Shown in pieces: positions 34,701 through 47,300 of a DNA stretch of 64,000 nt. The DNA comes from Mucor racemosus. Taxonomy: Eukaryota > Mucoromycota > Mucoromycetes > Mucorales > Mucoraceae. The notes beneath the pieces are model-generated. The model ran no database searches. It worked only from the letters and a program-made list of their open reading frames with translations, and was not told where the DNA came from. The DNA is taken from the NCBI GenBank assembly GCA_027405735.1, contig JAPEHQ010000004.1:2976001-3040000 (forward strand), written 5' to 3'. Made by a program: the position numbers and the translations under genes. How positions within the stretch are numbered: the first letter of the stretch is position 1; each line of letters starts with the position of its first letter.

Positions 34701-37700
34701 GTAATCAGGCCATTGGTTATCACGACAGACAACAACGGAAATACGACGAAGATGAGCTTGACGGAAAGCATCAGCATTAGCAGTAATCATCTCGCAAATC
34801 TTGGTTCTGAAAGCAGTATCATCCAAATCTTCATCAGCACGAACAGCAATGTTGAGAATGTTCTCCATACGCTCTTCCTTGGGTGCAGCATTACGTTGCA
34901 ACATGGGAGGAAGAGGCTCTTCTTCGAATGCAGTCAAGATACGAGGGAGTTCAGCTTGAAGATCAGCTAAAGAGTTACATGCAGTCATGGCACCAGTACG
35001 AATAGGCTCTTCTTCAGTCTTGTTAAGCAAGAAAGTAAGATCAGAATAAGAAGCAATACGCTTGTTAGAGTCAATACCGTTAGCAGCAGTTTGAAGCAAG
35101 AACTTCCAGGCAACAACATAAGGTTTGTGCTCAAGGTTATAAGCAACATCTAAAATCTTGTAAGCATGGTATGAACGACGACAGTAAACTTCAATAGCAG
35201 CTAAAGCAATATAGGGATCAGTATGGTAAAAGAAATGAGGCAAGACATCAAAGACGTTGAATTTAGTATCAATAAGATCCTTGAAAGCATCATAACTAGG
35301 AGTACGGTATTCGGATCCACCACCATAAACAGATTCAGTAACAGAGCTCTTCAAGATTTGATACATTTGAGCTTGACGTTCTTCATAAGAAGGTAATTGA
35401 CAAAGAATCAAAAGTTCACGAGCCTTGAGAGTAACCTTTTGAGTAGCACGGCTATCGATTTCAGACAAACGCTTCAAAATAGGAGTGAAATACTTGTCAA
35501 GAGCACTTCCAGTTGCAACAGGGTTAATAAGTTCAAGCAACATGAGAATGACATTGTTTTTGATGTTAACCTTGGCATGAGACAAAGTAACAGCCAAAAC
35601 CTTATCCAAATCATCCTTATGTTGATCTCTAAGAGACAAAATAACTTCCTCTTCACGTTGTTGGTTGAACAAAATCTCGACATCGTAGTATGATTCCATC
35701 AATTGAACATAGTTGCTGTAAGCGTGTTCTTTAAGACCGTTTCTGTAACGTTCAAAGATGCTGGCCAAAGGAGCAACAGAGTTCTTGTAGGCAGTAGCTT
35801 CAGATTGAAGAGTGATGTATTCACGGGCGAAATCTTCAACCAACTTTTCGAATTGAACAGCAGGGAATTCTTGATGAGCAGTCTTGGATTCATCAACTAA
35901 TTTGTGAATAGAAGCTTCCAAGCGTTGAGGAATTCTACCAGATAAAGCAGAAAGAACAGAGTTCAATTCAGAGTAAGGTAAATCAGGGTTGTTCAAAGTA
36001 TCAGCAAAGTCTTTGACAACAGTTTGAACAAGAGCTTGGTTATCATAACCTTGGAGAATGTGTTCAAGAGTAAGCTTGGTAGCATTGAAACGTTGAACGG
36101 GCTTATCACCAGTAATATGAGGAGCACCAAATGCAGGTACAGTACCATTGAAAGGAAGAGCATGCTTGACACGGCTAGGATCATCAAGAGACAAAATACC
36201 GATAATATCACCAGCTTCAAGAGTAGCGCCAGCTTGTTTAATGAATTGAACATGACCATCTTCAGTTGCAATCAAAGGCATGTACATCTTCATGACCTAC
36301 AGATAATAAAAATGAGTCAGAAAAAACCAACCAATTCAACATATTCATACACATACCTCAATTTCAGCATAAGCATCACCAGCATTCAAATGATCACCAT
36401 TTTCAACAAGCAAATTAACAAGCTTACCAGGAGAAGGACTTCTCAATTGAGTAGGATCACTCTCCTTTTCAAGAAGACAAGTCTTACCATCAACCATCAT
36501 ACGAGTAGCTTGAACTTCATCACGAGAATAAGTAGTATGGGATTTACCATCAATAGAGATCAAAAGACCACCATCAGATAAATCACGAATACCAACTTGA
36601 GTCTTGGTACCATTCAAGTATAAAGTATACATACCAGGGGCAGATTGAGTAACGGTAAAGTTATAACGAACCTCTTCATAAATGAAATCAACAGTGAAAA
36701 CAGTTCTAAGGGTACCCTTACTAGGTACTTGACCCTTTTCAAGAGATTGCTTATATTGTTGGAAACATTCCAAAGAAGCCATATGGGCTTTAGTAACAGC
36801 ACCACAAAAGACAGCCAACATAGTATCAGGACGTTCAGCAGTTAATTTTTTGGAAATCAACATATCTAACCAACCAGTGTTGATGGTGTTTTCTTCGAAA
36901 TCAGGGGTTTCGAGCAAACGAATAATGTATTCAACGGTAGTACGGAAATCACCACGAATAGAAAGTTCTTTAAGAGCAATAACCATGTTCTTACGAGCTT
37001 GTTGACGATTTTCACCATAAGCAAAGATATGACCAAATTGAGAATCAGCATATTCATGCAAACCACCAGCAGAAACAACAGAGAAATAACCCCAAACGTT
37101 AGTACTAGATCTGAAATTAAGTTCTTGCATAATACCAGATGAAGGTTTGAAACCAGCATCAGGATTTTCAGCAGTAATACGACAAGCGATAACGTGACCC
37201 TTGGGTGTGGGACGACGATGGCTAGTAAGAGATGTAGGATGTTCAAAACCGAAATCAATTTCAGAACCACTATTGGGTTGAACACCGTAAAGAACACGAA
37301 TATCACGAATACGGTGAAGAGGAATACCCATAGCAATTTGAAGTTGGGCAGCAGGTAAATTAACACCAGAAACCATTTCAGTAGTAGGATGCTCAACTTG
37401 CAATCTAGGGTTCAATTCCAAGAAATAGAATTGATCATCATGATGACTGTAGAGATATTCGACAGTACCAGCAGATACATAGCCTACCAATTTACCAAGT
37501 CTAACAGCAGCCTTTTCCATTTGCTCAAAGATATCAGGTTTAGCAATGGTAACAGGAGCTTCTTCAATAATTTTTTGATGACGACGTTGAACTGAACAAT
37601 CACGACCAAACAAACTGATAGCATTACCATATTGATCAGCTAATAATTGAACTTCTAAATGTCTAGCATTACCAGCCAACTTCATGATGAAAATTGGAGA

Positions 37701-38644
37701 ACCAGGGATTTCACCTTGAACTTGAGCAAACAATTGGGCGAAATTGGATCCATCTTTAACCATACGAATACCCTTACCTCCACCACCTTCAGAGGCCTTG
37801 ATCATAACAGGGAAACCAATCTTTTCGGCAGCTTTAAGACCTTGCTCAGCAGTTTTGACACAGGCTTCATTGTAAGCACCATCAGGAACAATAACATGAC
37901 CTGCTTCATCAAATTCTGTCTCGGTAATACCATCACCACTCCAGCCCATTGTTGGGACTTGAGCACTCTGTGCAACGATTGTAGATGAAATTTTGTCACC
38001 TAATGATCTCATAGCAGAAGCAGGAGGACCAATGAACAAACATTTATACTTTGATTTAGCAAGCATTTCAGGTAAACGAGGATTTTCAGAAGCATGACCC
38101 CTTTTGAGTAAGAATAAAAATGTCAGATAACAAATCACCCCAACAAAAAAAAAAATAAAAAAAAAATAATAAAAAAATCTACTTACCAACCAGCCCAAAC
38201 AGCATGCACAGCAGTTCTTTCTGCAACATCGACGATAAGTTCAACATTGGCGTAATTGTTGTTGTTTGATCCACCGGGAACTTCGACAAAATTATCGGCC
38301 ATACGAATATATTCGGCATTGGCCTTCAAATCTTCAGGTGTTGCCATGACAGTAAATTCAATGGCTCTCTCATTACCAAATGTTTCATAGGCCCATTTTC
38401 TTACTGAACGGATTTCTTTCATTGCAGCCATACCATTGTTGGCAATCAAAACTTTAGAAATAACTGTGTGACCCTCATGTGCCTGAACGAAATCTTTGAC
38501 GGGACCTTGAGGGGCAGAGTCAAGTGAATTACCACCTAAAAAAAAAAAAGTAACAAATTTTTTAGATTTAAAGGATTTTTAAACAACAAGCACATAGATG
38601 AATTTACCTAAAAAGTGACCAGGTAAGCTCTTGTGTTCGACCAT
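31776..38644 (-). CDS. ACC1: Acetyl-CoA carboxylase, multidomain eukaryotic form
   Basis: Four exons on the minus strand, 38644-38608, 38535-38187, 38100-36357 and 36296-31776, give 2216 residues, close to the usual 2200-2300. Order of domains: biotin carboxylase ([23 protein letters not shown]-grasp loop [24 protein letters not shown]), biotin carboxyl carrier with EVMKM (biotinyl Lys about 713), a long central domain, then the carboxyltransferase halves ([63 protein letters not shown]). It makes malonyl-CoA from acetyl-CoA, bicarbonate and ATP, the first committed step of fatty acid synthesis, in the cytosol. Ser near 1126 in RIASYSDL aligns with the site that Snf1/AMPK phosphorylates in yeast, so inhibition by that kinase is likely. 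The first exon codes for only 12 residues. The third intron splits the gene exactly before the Val of the biotin motif. Confidence 0.97.
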
Positions 38645-39715
38645 TATAATTGTATATTTTTTTTATTGTCGAATGTATGTCGAATGTATTGTAAATTTGA
38701 TGTCAATATAACGCGCAAATCAATTTTGTTTCTTTTTTTCTACACAAATTCTGAAACACACAACTAAAAAATATTCTTAAATATATGAAATAATAAATTT
38801 ACTGTCTCCCACAGATGAAATATTAATTAAATATATTAAAAGTTGTAAGAAAAAAAAAAAAAGAGGAAAAAGGATGTTGCAATGGGGAAGGGGAGGTAGG
38901 ATATATCGATGAAAATTTCAATGACACTCCGAGTGTAGCTTTTTTTTTTCTTCCCCACCTTTCCCGGGTTGTTGAAGCAATCTCTAAGGGTAACTGGGTT
39001 TAAAGCAATTGCCAATCAATGCATTGATTTGACCTGAAGCACCCCAACAGCTGAAGACGATTGTAACTTTAGGGCTTTTTTTTACAACGTTCTCTCTCTC
39101 TGGCAGGGTTCTCGATTTTGGGGATGAAAAAAAATCTGTTGGATTTGGGGTTATCATAAATTCAATGTTGAGTTCTGTACCCCGAAATAACAATTGAAAA
39201 TAAAGGCATGTATAAAATCCTTGAAGGTTTTCATTTGGTAAATTTATTTTATAAATATATATCAAATGTCAATAATTTTTGGTGCAAGTTTTTTTTTCAA
39301 AAGAAGGGCTTAATGTTTCATATATAAAAAAAAATTAATTAGCGGTATTTCATAAATATTTCTCGGCTAATCTATATTCTTTTTATTATTTGTCAATGGA
39401 TGGGGGAAAAACATGAGAGGAATTTTGCTTGGATAAGCGCATTGATCGTGACCTTGGATTCTCCCCCAACCCGTTTTATAATATGTGTTCGAAACGTCTA
39501 ATTTTGCCCCTGGTTTTCGATATTGTTGATCCGAAACATTTTTTTTTTATCAAGGTACAAATGTTTCCTTTTTCAAAAATGCTTTATCTAAATCACATTA
39601 CAGAATGTGAAAATATTGAAAATGGACATGCTATTATGCGTACAATGCTTCCACTCTCAATTTGCTAAATATTTGAAAAAATTGACCACTTTTTATAATT
39701 AGATTACCAATTTCT

Positions 39716-39795
39716 AGGGATGTTCTCGAGCCGGGCTTGTACTAGTAAATTTGGCAGGCAAAACCTGGCTCGACAATAGCGCTACTAATTCTGGT
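39716..39795. mobile_element. Small palindromic insertion in the left arm
   Basis: About 80 bp separate tttct from ggtcaaatgtca in the left arm, whereas the right arm has them joined (aatttctgctggtcaaatg). The insert has an inverted repeat, CGAGCCGGG near its left and CCTGGCTCG near its right end, and near-identical flanks (tttct and attct). This is the pattern of a very small MITE. Confidence 0.5.
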
Positions 39796-41113
39796 CAAAT
39801 GTCAAAATAATTATAAAGACACATTTTGCTCTACATGACAAATCTCTACACTCTTCTACTTTTTGTACTACAACATCTACAACCGTTCTTTTGTATTTTA
39901 CTCACTTTTATTCACCTAAGTACTAAATAACTATTTATTGATTACAACCTCTTTTTTACGCATGAATAAGTTACTTGTAAGCTTTCCCCGTTTCCATATC
40001 TTTTGAAATAACCAAGTTGAGTACCAGCCTCCCAACAAGCCTTCCAACTCATTTTGCCATTTCTATTTTCGATAATGTCTTTGATAAATGTTATCTCTTG
40101 ATCAATCAACAAATTCTGAACCATTGACTGAATATTCTTGACATTCCATAGGCGTTATTGTTTCGTCCTGATCACCAAGCCCAGATAGAATGTCTTCATA
40201 TTTTCTTTATAATTTTGAATGGTATTCAGTTCCTTGATTGCCATATTTAATGACTTTACTGTTTATTGGTAGCTCATCTTTGAGAAGATTCATAATTTTC
40301 TTAAACTAGTTTTCAGAAGTTGAACAAACTGTTGCCAAAGCATTTAACTAGGAATTGCTAGCATCAACATATCTATCTGTTTCATTTTTGGCAATGATAT
40401 ATGGTTCAATGATCGTCGAGTCATCATGATGTTTCTTTGTTGGCTACTAAGGAAATACTGCATTGTTACAATAGGATCCATTCTATCAGGATTTTTGTTG
40501 TTTAAGGCTGGGTTGATCATCTTATTTGAGATTAAATAGCAATTTTTGCCCAATGGTAATATATTGCTTCAAACATGTTCATTTTTGTCTTTGATTGTTC
40601 AAATGTATCCATAACAGCTTGACATATTCTATCTACACAGAATATCAAAACAATTGGGTAAACTTTATATCGCATGTAGACATTGACGGAGTAAATAGAT
40701 TTTTATTTTCTGCCAAAAATTTAATCAAATGCAAAGTAAACTATTATACAATGTCTTTAGTCTACTCAAGCTTACGTCTTTTTCTCATAGTACTAGAAGA
40801 TCTCCTTTCCCTACGGGATAAATAATGATAAAATATGATAAATAATGTAAAAAATCCATGTTAACGTTAATTAATGTATGTAATTGTACTTAAATGATAT
40901 CATTTATCTACATTATTTTAATATTATCATGGTTTCCCTAGTTTAATAATGTTAAAAATCAAAAATTGCATTATATTCATGATATCATGTACTTACATTT
41001 TTTTCCCATAGTGTTAAGTGAATAAAAGTGAGTAAAATACAAAAGAACGGTTGTAGATGTTGTAGTACAAAAAGTAGAAGAGTGTAGAGATTTGTCATGT
41101 AGAGCAAAATGTG

Positions 41114-41203
41114 TGCATTTATCCAGAAAAAAAAAATAAGGTCCAACCGTCTAATTTTAGGATAACATTCCAAAGATGTTTTTTCTGGATGCCTTAATAA
41201 AGG
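41114..41203. mobile_element. Small palindromic insertion in the right arm
   Basis: About 90 bp interrupt the right arm between gcaaaatgtg and tgtctttataattatt; in the left arm these are continuous. The insert carries an inverted repeat, TATCCAGAAAAA and TTTTTTCTGGAT. It differs in sequence from the insert in the left arm. Confidence 0.5.
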
Positions 41204-42765
41204 TGTCTTTATAATTATTCTGACATTTGACCAGCAGAAATTGGTAATCGTTATAAAAAAGGATCAAAAAACAGGGCAAATTAGCTTCGAATGCCTGATC
41301 AAATTAGTTTCATTTTTCTGGGCAATCTATCCTCACATAAGTTTCCAGAGTCTTCAAACGTTTAGTAAACGAGAGTGGGAGCACTGTAATAGCGCGCGTC
41401 GATAACTGAAAATGGTTGTGTATCAGAATTTTTAGTTGCAAATATACGTCATATATTACAAAGTTACTAGGGTAAATTCATATGATTACTATTTTTCATA
41501 TGGTGTAAATGAAATGCGTTGCATGTAACATGTATTAATTTGGTTGCTAAAATCTTTTTTTTTTCATCGGTTGCTATGGTAGATCTTTTTTTGATCTGTT
41601 CCTGGTTGCTAGGCAATTTGTTGTTAAGGAAATTTTTTTTTTGTCGTTGCTATGGTAATATTTTCACTGTAAACTTTTCTGCTAATCTATATGGGGTATT
41701 TAATTTCCATAATAGTATTTTTAGAACAAGATTAAACTATAAAAGAAAAGAAAAAGCCAAGCCTTGATAATGTTTCAAATACTGGCACTACAATGTTATA
41801 TGAAAATCTTGATAAATTATGCATGCTAATGAGAAAAAAAAGTAGCTTTTAGCGTAATAGATAAGATTACAACAAACAAACAAAATAGTCCCCTTTTTTC
41901 TTTTTGCAAATCACTCTCCTCGCCGTCATTACCACCCATTTTACTAGCGTCCCCATCTATTTTTTATATATATATATTTACCAGAATACAGGTTTTAAGG
42001 TTTATTTTCCGATTAATTAATTTGTATCTTGTTTGTGTAAATTAGATTTTATATTGAAATTTGATTGCAACAACGGTGATGATCCAGCGCAAAACGAACC
42101 CACATCATTTTATTATGAGGATATGTGTTTTAATTTATAGTTCCTACAATGAGGGGAATATTCTCAATCCTTCTTTTTAAATTCCTATTTGATGTTAGTT
42201 GAATAATGATTCAGTTTTAAATGAAATACCTAATTTTTTCTTTATATATTCTCTTGAATGTTTGTAAATGTTGTATTTTTCATCATTATAACGTATGTAT
42301 AATATGTACTTATATAAAAGCTTTTCATGTTTCACCACGTGCATTTACAACTTTTTTTTTTTTTTTTTTTTTTTTTGTGCTGAAGGTGATTTTTTTCATC
42401 GAGTACGACATTAAATCAATAAATTTTTATTGCTTTTTTATGCTGATGGATCAAGTAACTAATAAATATTTTTGACTAAATGAAATTATAGATAGTTTTA
42501 TTGATTTTTTTTGGATTAAAATATATATAAAAAGAGGGAGCAAACAAGATCAAGAATCAAAAAAAAATATTTAATATGTACAAAATGTCATAAGAATATA
42601 GTAATAATAAGTATAGTAAAAATAGTAGTAATAGTAATAGTAGTAGTAGTAATAATAAGGAGAGATAGATAAAAAGGAAAGATGATGGCAAACAAGAAAG
42701 ATGTATAAATAGTAAAATTAGTAAATAAAAAGTGCAGCAAGAAATCATATCTATGTTATGAATAT

Positions 42766-44369
42766 CTAATATCCAGGTGGCATAAATTCAGCCGCATGAT
42801 GATATTGAGAATGAGGATGATGTGAGCGATTCATCCAATGTGCTGATGGTGGAGGTGGAGGAGGAGGAGGATGTGACATTAATGAAGGATGAGAATGTTG
42901 CATATAAGGCGGCATAGAAGGATTGTATTCATGATGAACCATCTGATGATGTCTTGACGAAGATGAGGAAAGCATTGGCATAGAGTGGCTTAAAATACTA
43001 TTTTCTGTATGCATTGAACTATTAATATTATCTTGATAATGATGATGATGATGATCTTGTTCTTCATCTTCAAATTCTTTTTCATTATCTTCTAATGATT
43101 GTGTTGTAGATCTTGAATTTGTGCGTTGTTTATTTTCACGCTTTTGTTTTCTCCACATTTTACGAAGTTCTTTAAATTCTGAAGGTTGTCTTTTAGAGCC
43201 CTATATAATAATAATTAGTTCATATATACATGTATAAAGTAATAAAATAATCAACTTACATGTCTTTGCATGGAAACATGGGCATTTAAATGATTCAAAG
43301 TGCCATAAGATTTTGTACAATCTTGAAAATTACATTGATATAATCTTTCAACTTCATGAAACTTTCTTCTAGGTCTTTTCTTTTGATTGAGACCAGGAAG
43401 AGGTACAAAAGAAAACACTTTTTGACTATTATTTGTTATTCCACCATTGATAACATGTTGATGGTTGTTTGGATCAGCAATAAGGACACCGTCGATCACT
43501 GACGTAGGAGGAGAGGGTAAATGATAAAGTTGACCGTGGTTTCTACCAGAAGTAGAGTGATACATACCATGATGATGATGAGAAGACGAAGAAGAAGGAT
43601 AAACAGATAAATCAGTTGAAGGAACAATGGCACTAGGCGCTGTTGGATGATGACCATAATGAGAATTTATATTGTGAGTTGGCATCATATAATATCCATT
43701 TTGTTGTTGTTGGTTTGATGATGCTGAACTATAACTTCTTCTAGACATATCGGAAGTAGTAGCAGAAGGAGGGTACATACTTGCTCTTTGATAATCAATA
43801 GATTTTCTGTAAGAAAGATGGTTTGAATGTGAAATAACTGGTGCCGATGTAGAATAATGGTGTGGTTGAACAAAGCTAGGTTGATGTTTGCTTGATGGAC
43901 TAAAATATTCCATTTCTTCATTATTTGTAGTAGTAGTAGTATTAGTATTGTTGATCAAGTCATTATTCTTGGCATGATCAGCAGAAACATTGTTATTATT
44001 ATTTGTATTATTGGTAGGCAATAAATGTGATAAAGGAGGTAATGAATTATTATGTGCCAAACCAGCAGCAGCAGCAGCGGCAGCGGCAGCGGCGGCAGCA
44101 GCATTTACGGAAGAGACCGAATGAATATCATTGGGATGATTATTTTGCAAATTGGAGGGATTCATATAAAGTGATTGCTGAACAGGGGTTGCGGTGGAAG
44201 CCGAATTATAATAATTTGATGAATGTCTTGGATCATAATAATTTAAATTGGTTGATGATGGGACTTGAGGGGCAGTTGCTATTGTAGGGGTAGCAGAAGA
44301 TGAATTGTTATTATTAGTGGAAGTAGTGATGGTGTTATTAGATGAAGCGGTAGGTGTGGGTGTATTCAT
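42766..44369 (-). CDS. C2H2 zinc-finger regulator
   Basis: Two exons on the minus strand, 44369-43260 and 43200-42766, give 514 residues with a 59-nt GT-AG intron. Most of the protein is low complexity: Asn, Thr, Ser, His and Gln tracts, a poly-Ala run near residue 90, and a Pro-rich segment near the C-terminus. The only folded part is one C2H2 finger with Cys 346, Cys 351, His 364 and His 370 (YQCNFQDCTKSYGTLNHLN), preceded by the basic KKRPRRKFHEVER and followed by KRQPSEFKELRKMWRKQKR. This finger with its basic flanks is typical of a group of fungal C2H2 regulators found in filamentous fungi. The intron falls directly after the last zinc ligand. Nuclear DNA binding is expected; target genes are unknown. 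Confidence 0.85.
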
Positions 44370-47300
44370 TGTGGATTTTTATGTGTGAAGAGAGGAAAAA
44401 AAAAATTGAAATGTAATATAATTTAATTTAAAAGAAAAGCAGAATTCATAAAAAAAACAAAAGAGTCATTTATGTGTAAACGTAGTGTTTGTAGAATATA
44501 GCCCCAAAGTACTTGTGTAAGTAAAATAGAGATAATGGTTGTTGTTATACATGTATTGCCACCGAGTAAAAAAAAATGGTGGAGTTGAAATATCATTGAT
44601 TTAGCTTGGAATTGATCTTGTCACATTACACTTAATAAACTGGTTGATCCAATAAAATGTCAAGGCGATTCATTATCTTCCTGTATTTTTTTCCGCTTCG
44701 TAGATCTCTTTTTCTTCAATTAGACGTTAACCTTAAATTTTCTGGTGTGACACATCTTGGTCGTTTTTTAATAAAGGCTGCCAATCCCATTCTTTGTATT
44801 TCATTTGCCAGAATTTTAGTTTGGTTTTCTCCATGGTAGATCTTGAAACTATTACTTTTTGCATTTAGTCAAGTTAGACTGATTGTCTGTGATTTGTTCA
44901 TTAAATGTATTTCTTGTTCCCATTTATAGTATTTAAAACAGAGGTTAGAATTTGATGGGAGAAAAAAAAAAAAAAAAAAAAAAAAAGAGAGTTTAGTTTA
45001 GCACCATTTTTGAATGATAATAGATTGAATATATTTTTAGATTTAAATGAAACCGTCATCAAACAAAGGATATCAAATGAGGTATATTTGTGATCTACAT
45101 TTATAATACAGTTTTTTTTTTTTCGTCTAAAATATCATAATCTCATATATATAATCATGATTCAATGCCCACATTAAACATATAGTAACACCAGAACAAG
45201 GAAAGAGGGGGAAAAGAGAAGGATTTAGATTACAAGATGACGTCTATTTGGTTGTACTAAATGATTAACTTTGTCCAACAAAATATATATTTTTAACATT
45301 TCATCGAAATATTATAAAACGTTTACCCATACTAATTGTAGCAAATTGCTATTTTTTATTGAATAAATGTGACAGTACAATTAATTGTCTCTAAACAGAA
45401 GAAAAGGTAACAACAACTATGCTGTTTTCGTTAAACATTGGCATGCTCTAAAATTGTAATAAGGTTAAATGGTCTGTCGTTTTTTCGATCGGTTTTTAGA
45501 TTTATTGATTAATTACCAAAGAAAAAAAAAATTATTTGCTCATTATCACAAGAATAATATAACTGTGCAGATGCATTAATTTTGCATATATGTATATCAA
45601 CAAATGTGAATCATTGGTCTACTCAAAACTATAATTTTTTTCTTTTTTTTTTTTTGGTAGATATCTCGTTTATTATATTTCTTCATTTCAATTGCTTCCT
45701 CGGGAAAAAATGTAAACTTCTATGCTTGCATTCTTCCATCTTTTCTTCCCCCAAAAAATTGTGTCATACCATGAGTATGCCCATTTTTGCAAGAATGGAA
45801 ATAAAAAATCATTGAATGATTGAATACAAGAAAATTAAAAATCAAGAAAATCTTTACCCCTGGATTCTGAGTTCAAATGTTATATCTGCGATCTGTCAGT
45901 ATTACGGCTCCGCCATATTTTTCCTATACTTTAGAGTGTTGTTTCTTTAAATTAATACTAAACAACTATAGAATAAAGTTTATAATAACATTTTGAGACA
46001 TATGAAAATTAATTAAAAATTTTTGGTCATGTGTTGAATATTCATAAATTTCTAGAAAACATATCAATTTAAAATGATATATATATATTTAGAAATTATA
46101 AATTAAATTATAAAACAAAATCTAAAATATTGGCTTTTATATGTCAATAACTGCTATCCTATAAATTATTCGTAAATTGCCTGCCAAGAAGTTCATGAAA
46201 TATCCCTGCAAAAAAGTGGTAAAATGGGACGGAGTTTGGAATATGACGGATCAGTTTACTGCAATCTGAAACTCAGATCCAGGCACTATTTAATTTCCCG
46301 GTTTCGATGGCCGATTACAGTATGCCTACCAATTTCTGTAAACGTATAGCTTACTAAGCCAATAGTTCTTACTTTTCAGTAGTTTAAAGAATGATATATC
46401 ATACATTAATATACCTATCGTACTACATATAACTTTTAATAGTTCTGTTGAATGAATAGGTTGATGTTCTATTATGATGATATGATTGTTTATGAGTACA
46501 GCATCAATAAATTTTATACACATTGTTATGCTTTTCAAGTAACACCCATGGTTATTGTGCATACGCATTGTATATGTATTCTGTATATGTTTTCTAGTTG
46601 AATGCGTGTCTTTAAAAGGATATTTACAATTATGTGTATGTTATCGAAATGATTAAAATGAATTGCATAATTGCTGCATAAATCAAAGCTTTCATACAAG
46701 TCTAAATATAATACTTATTTATAGCCTTATAAAGAAATTTACAGCATGGATTAAATTAATATATTGGACAAATCATATGTATTTTTTTGAATGTTAATAA
46801 TAAATCAAATGAGATTCGATTACATATACTGAATTTAGAAATTCGATTTACACATTGTAGTATAAAAAAAAACATTACAACGTCATTACAGTATGACTTG
46901 TAGTGATAACGTTATTGAAGCTTTTCGAGAGGTCATTTTCAAGTTTTCAAACGTGGCTATTATATTGATTTCTAAACTAAATCACTCCAGAATCTTGGAA
47001 TACGTTATTCTAACTATATATTTAGAAGCTACTTTTTTTTTGTGGGGTTGATATATGCAACCGTGATTCATTTAAACTTATTAGGTTAGGTTTGTGGGTC
47101 AATGCTACGTAAAAGGTATCTAAAAATGTATGTGTCAATGTACACCATATGATACGTAAACGCTATCTATAGAATAAAGCGCATGTGAACATTAATTTAC
47201 CCTCCTTGTAGCGTTTCGAAATCAAGATACAATAAACTTTATATGTGAACCAATTAAATCGAGGCCTTGCACTTCATTTTTGCCATTATAAGTTGTTTAA

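Larger units (their letters stand above)
39680..41275. mobile_element. Foldback-type element with long inverted arms
   Basis: The block at 39796-39920 is repeated as its reverse complement at about 41015-41112 and 41204-41240; the outer part of the left arm (39683-39715, gattaccaatttct) recurs at 41235-41265. The arms enclose about 1.1 kb whose minus strand reads like a decayed protein gene: broken frames with phrases such as LLKDELPINSKVIKYGNQG and NGKMSWKACWEAGTQLGYF at 39942-40330 and another at 40344-40553. No known transposase motif was seen. Each arm carries its own small insertion (listed below). Confidence 0.65.
38645..42765. other. Intergenic region with a foldback element
   Basis: This 4.1-kb stretch holds the ACC1 promoter (right of 38645, with several A/T runs) and the foldback element at about 39680-41275. 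Between 41.3 and 42.7 kb no gene was seen; there is an oligo-T run of about 25 at 42351-42376 and a stretch rich in tag/taa repeats at 42598-42660 within the 3' flank of the C2H2 gene. Confidence 0.6.

Noticed and set aside
31749..38000. Many plus-strand ORFs and extra minus-strand frames of 60-190 codons across ACC1
   Set aside because: All lie opposite or out of frame to the ACC1 exons and have no domains; they are shadows of its coding sequence.
42221..42475. An ORF rich in Phe, Ile and Tyr resembling a membrane protein
   Set aside because: Hydrophobicity comes from oligo-T runs, including a long T tract inside the frame.
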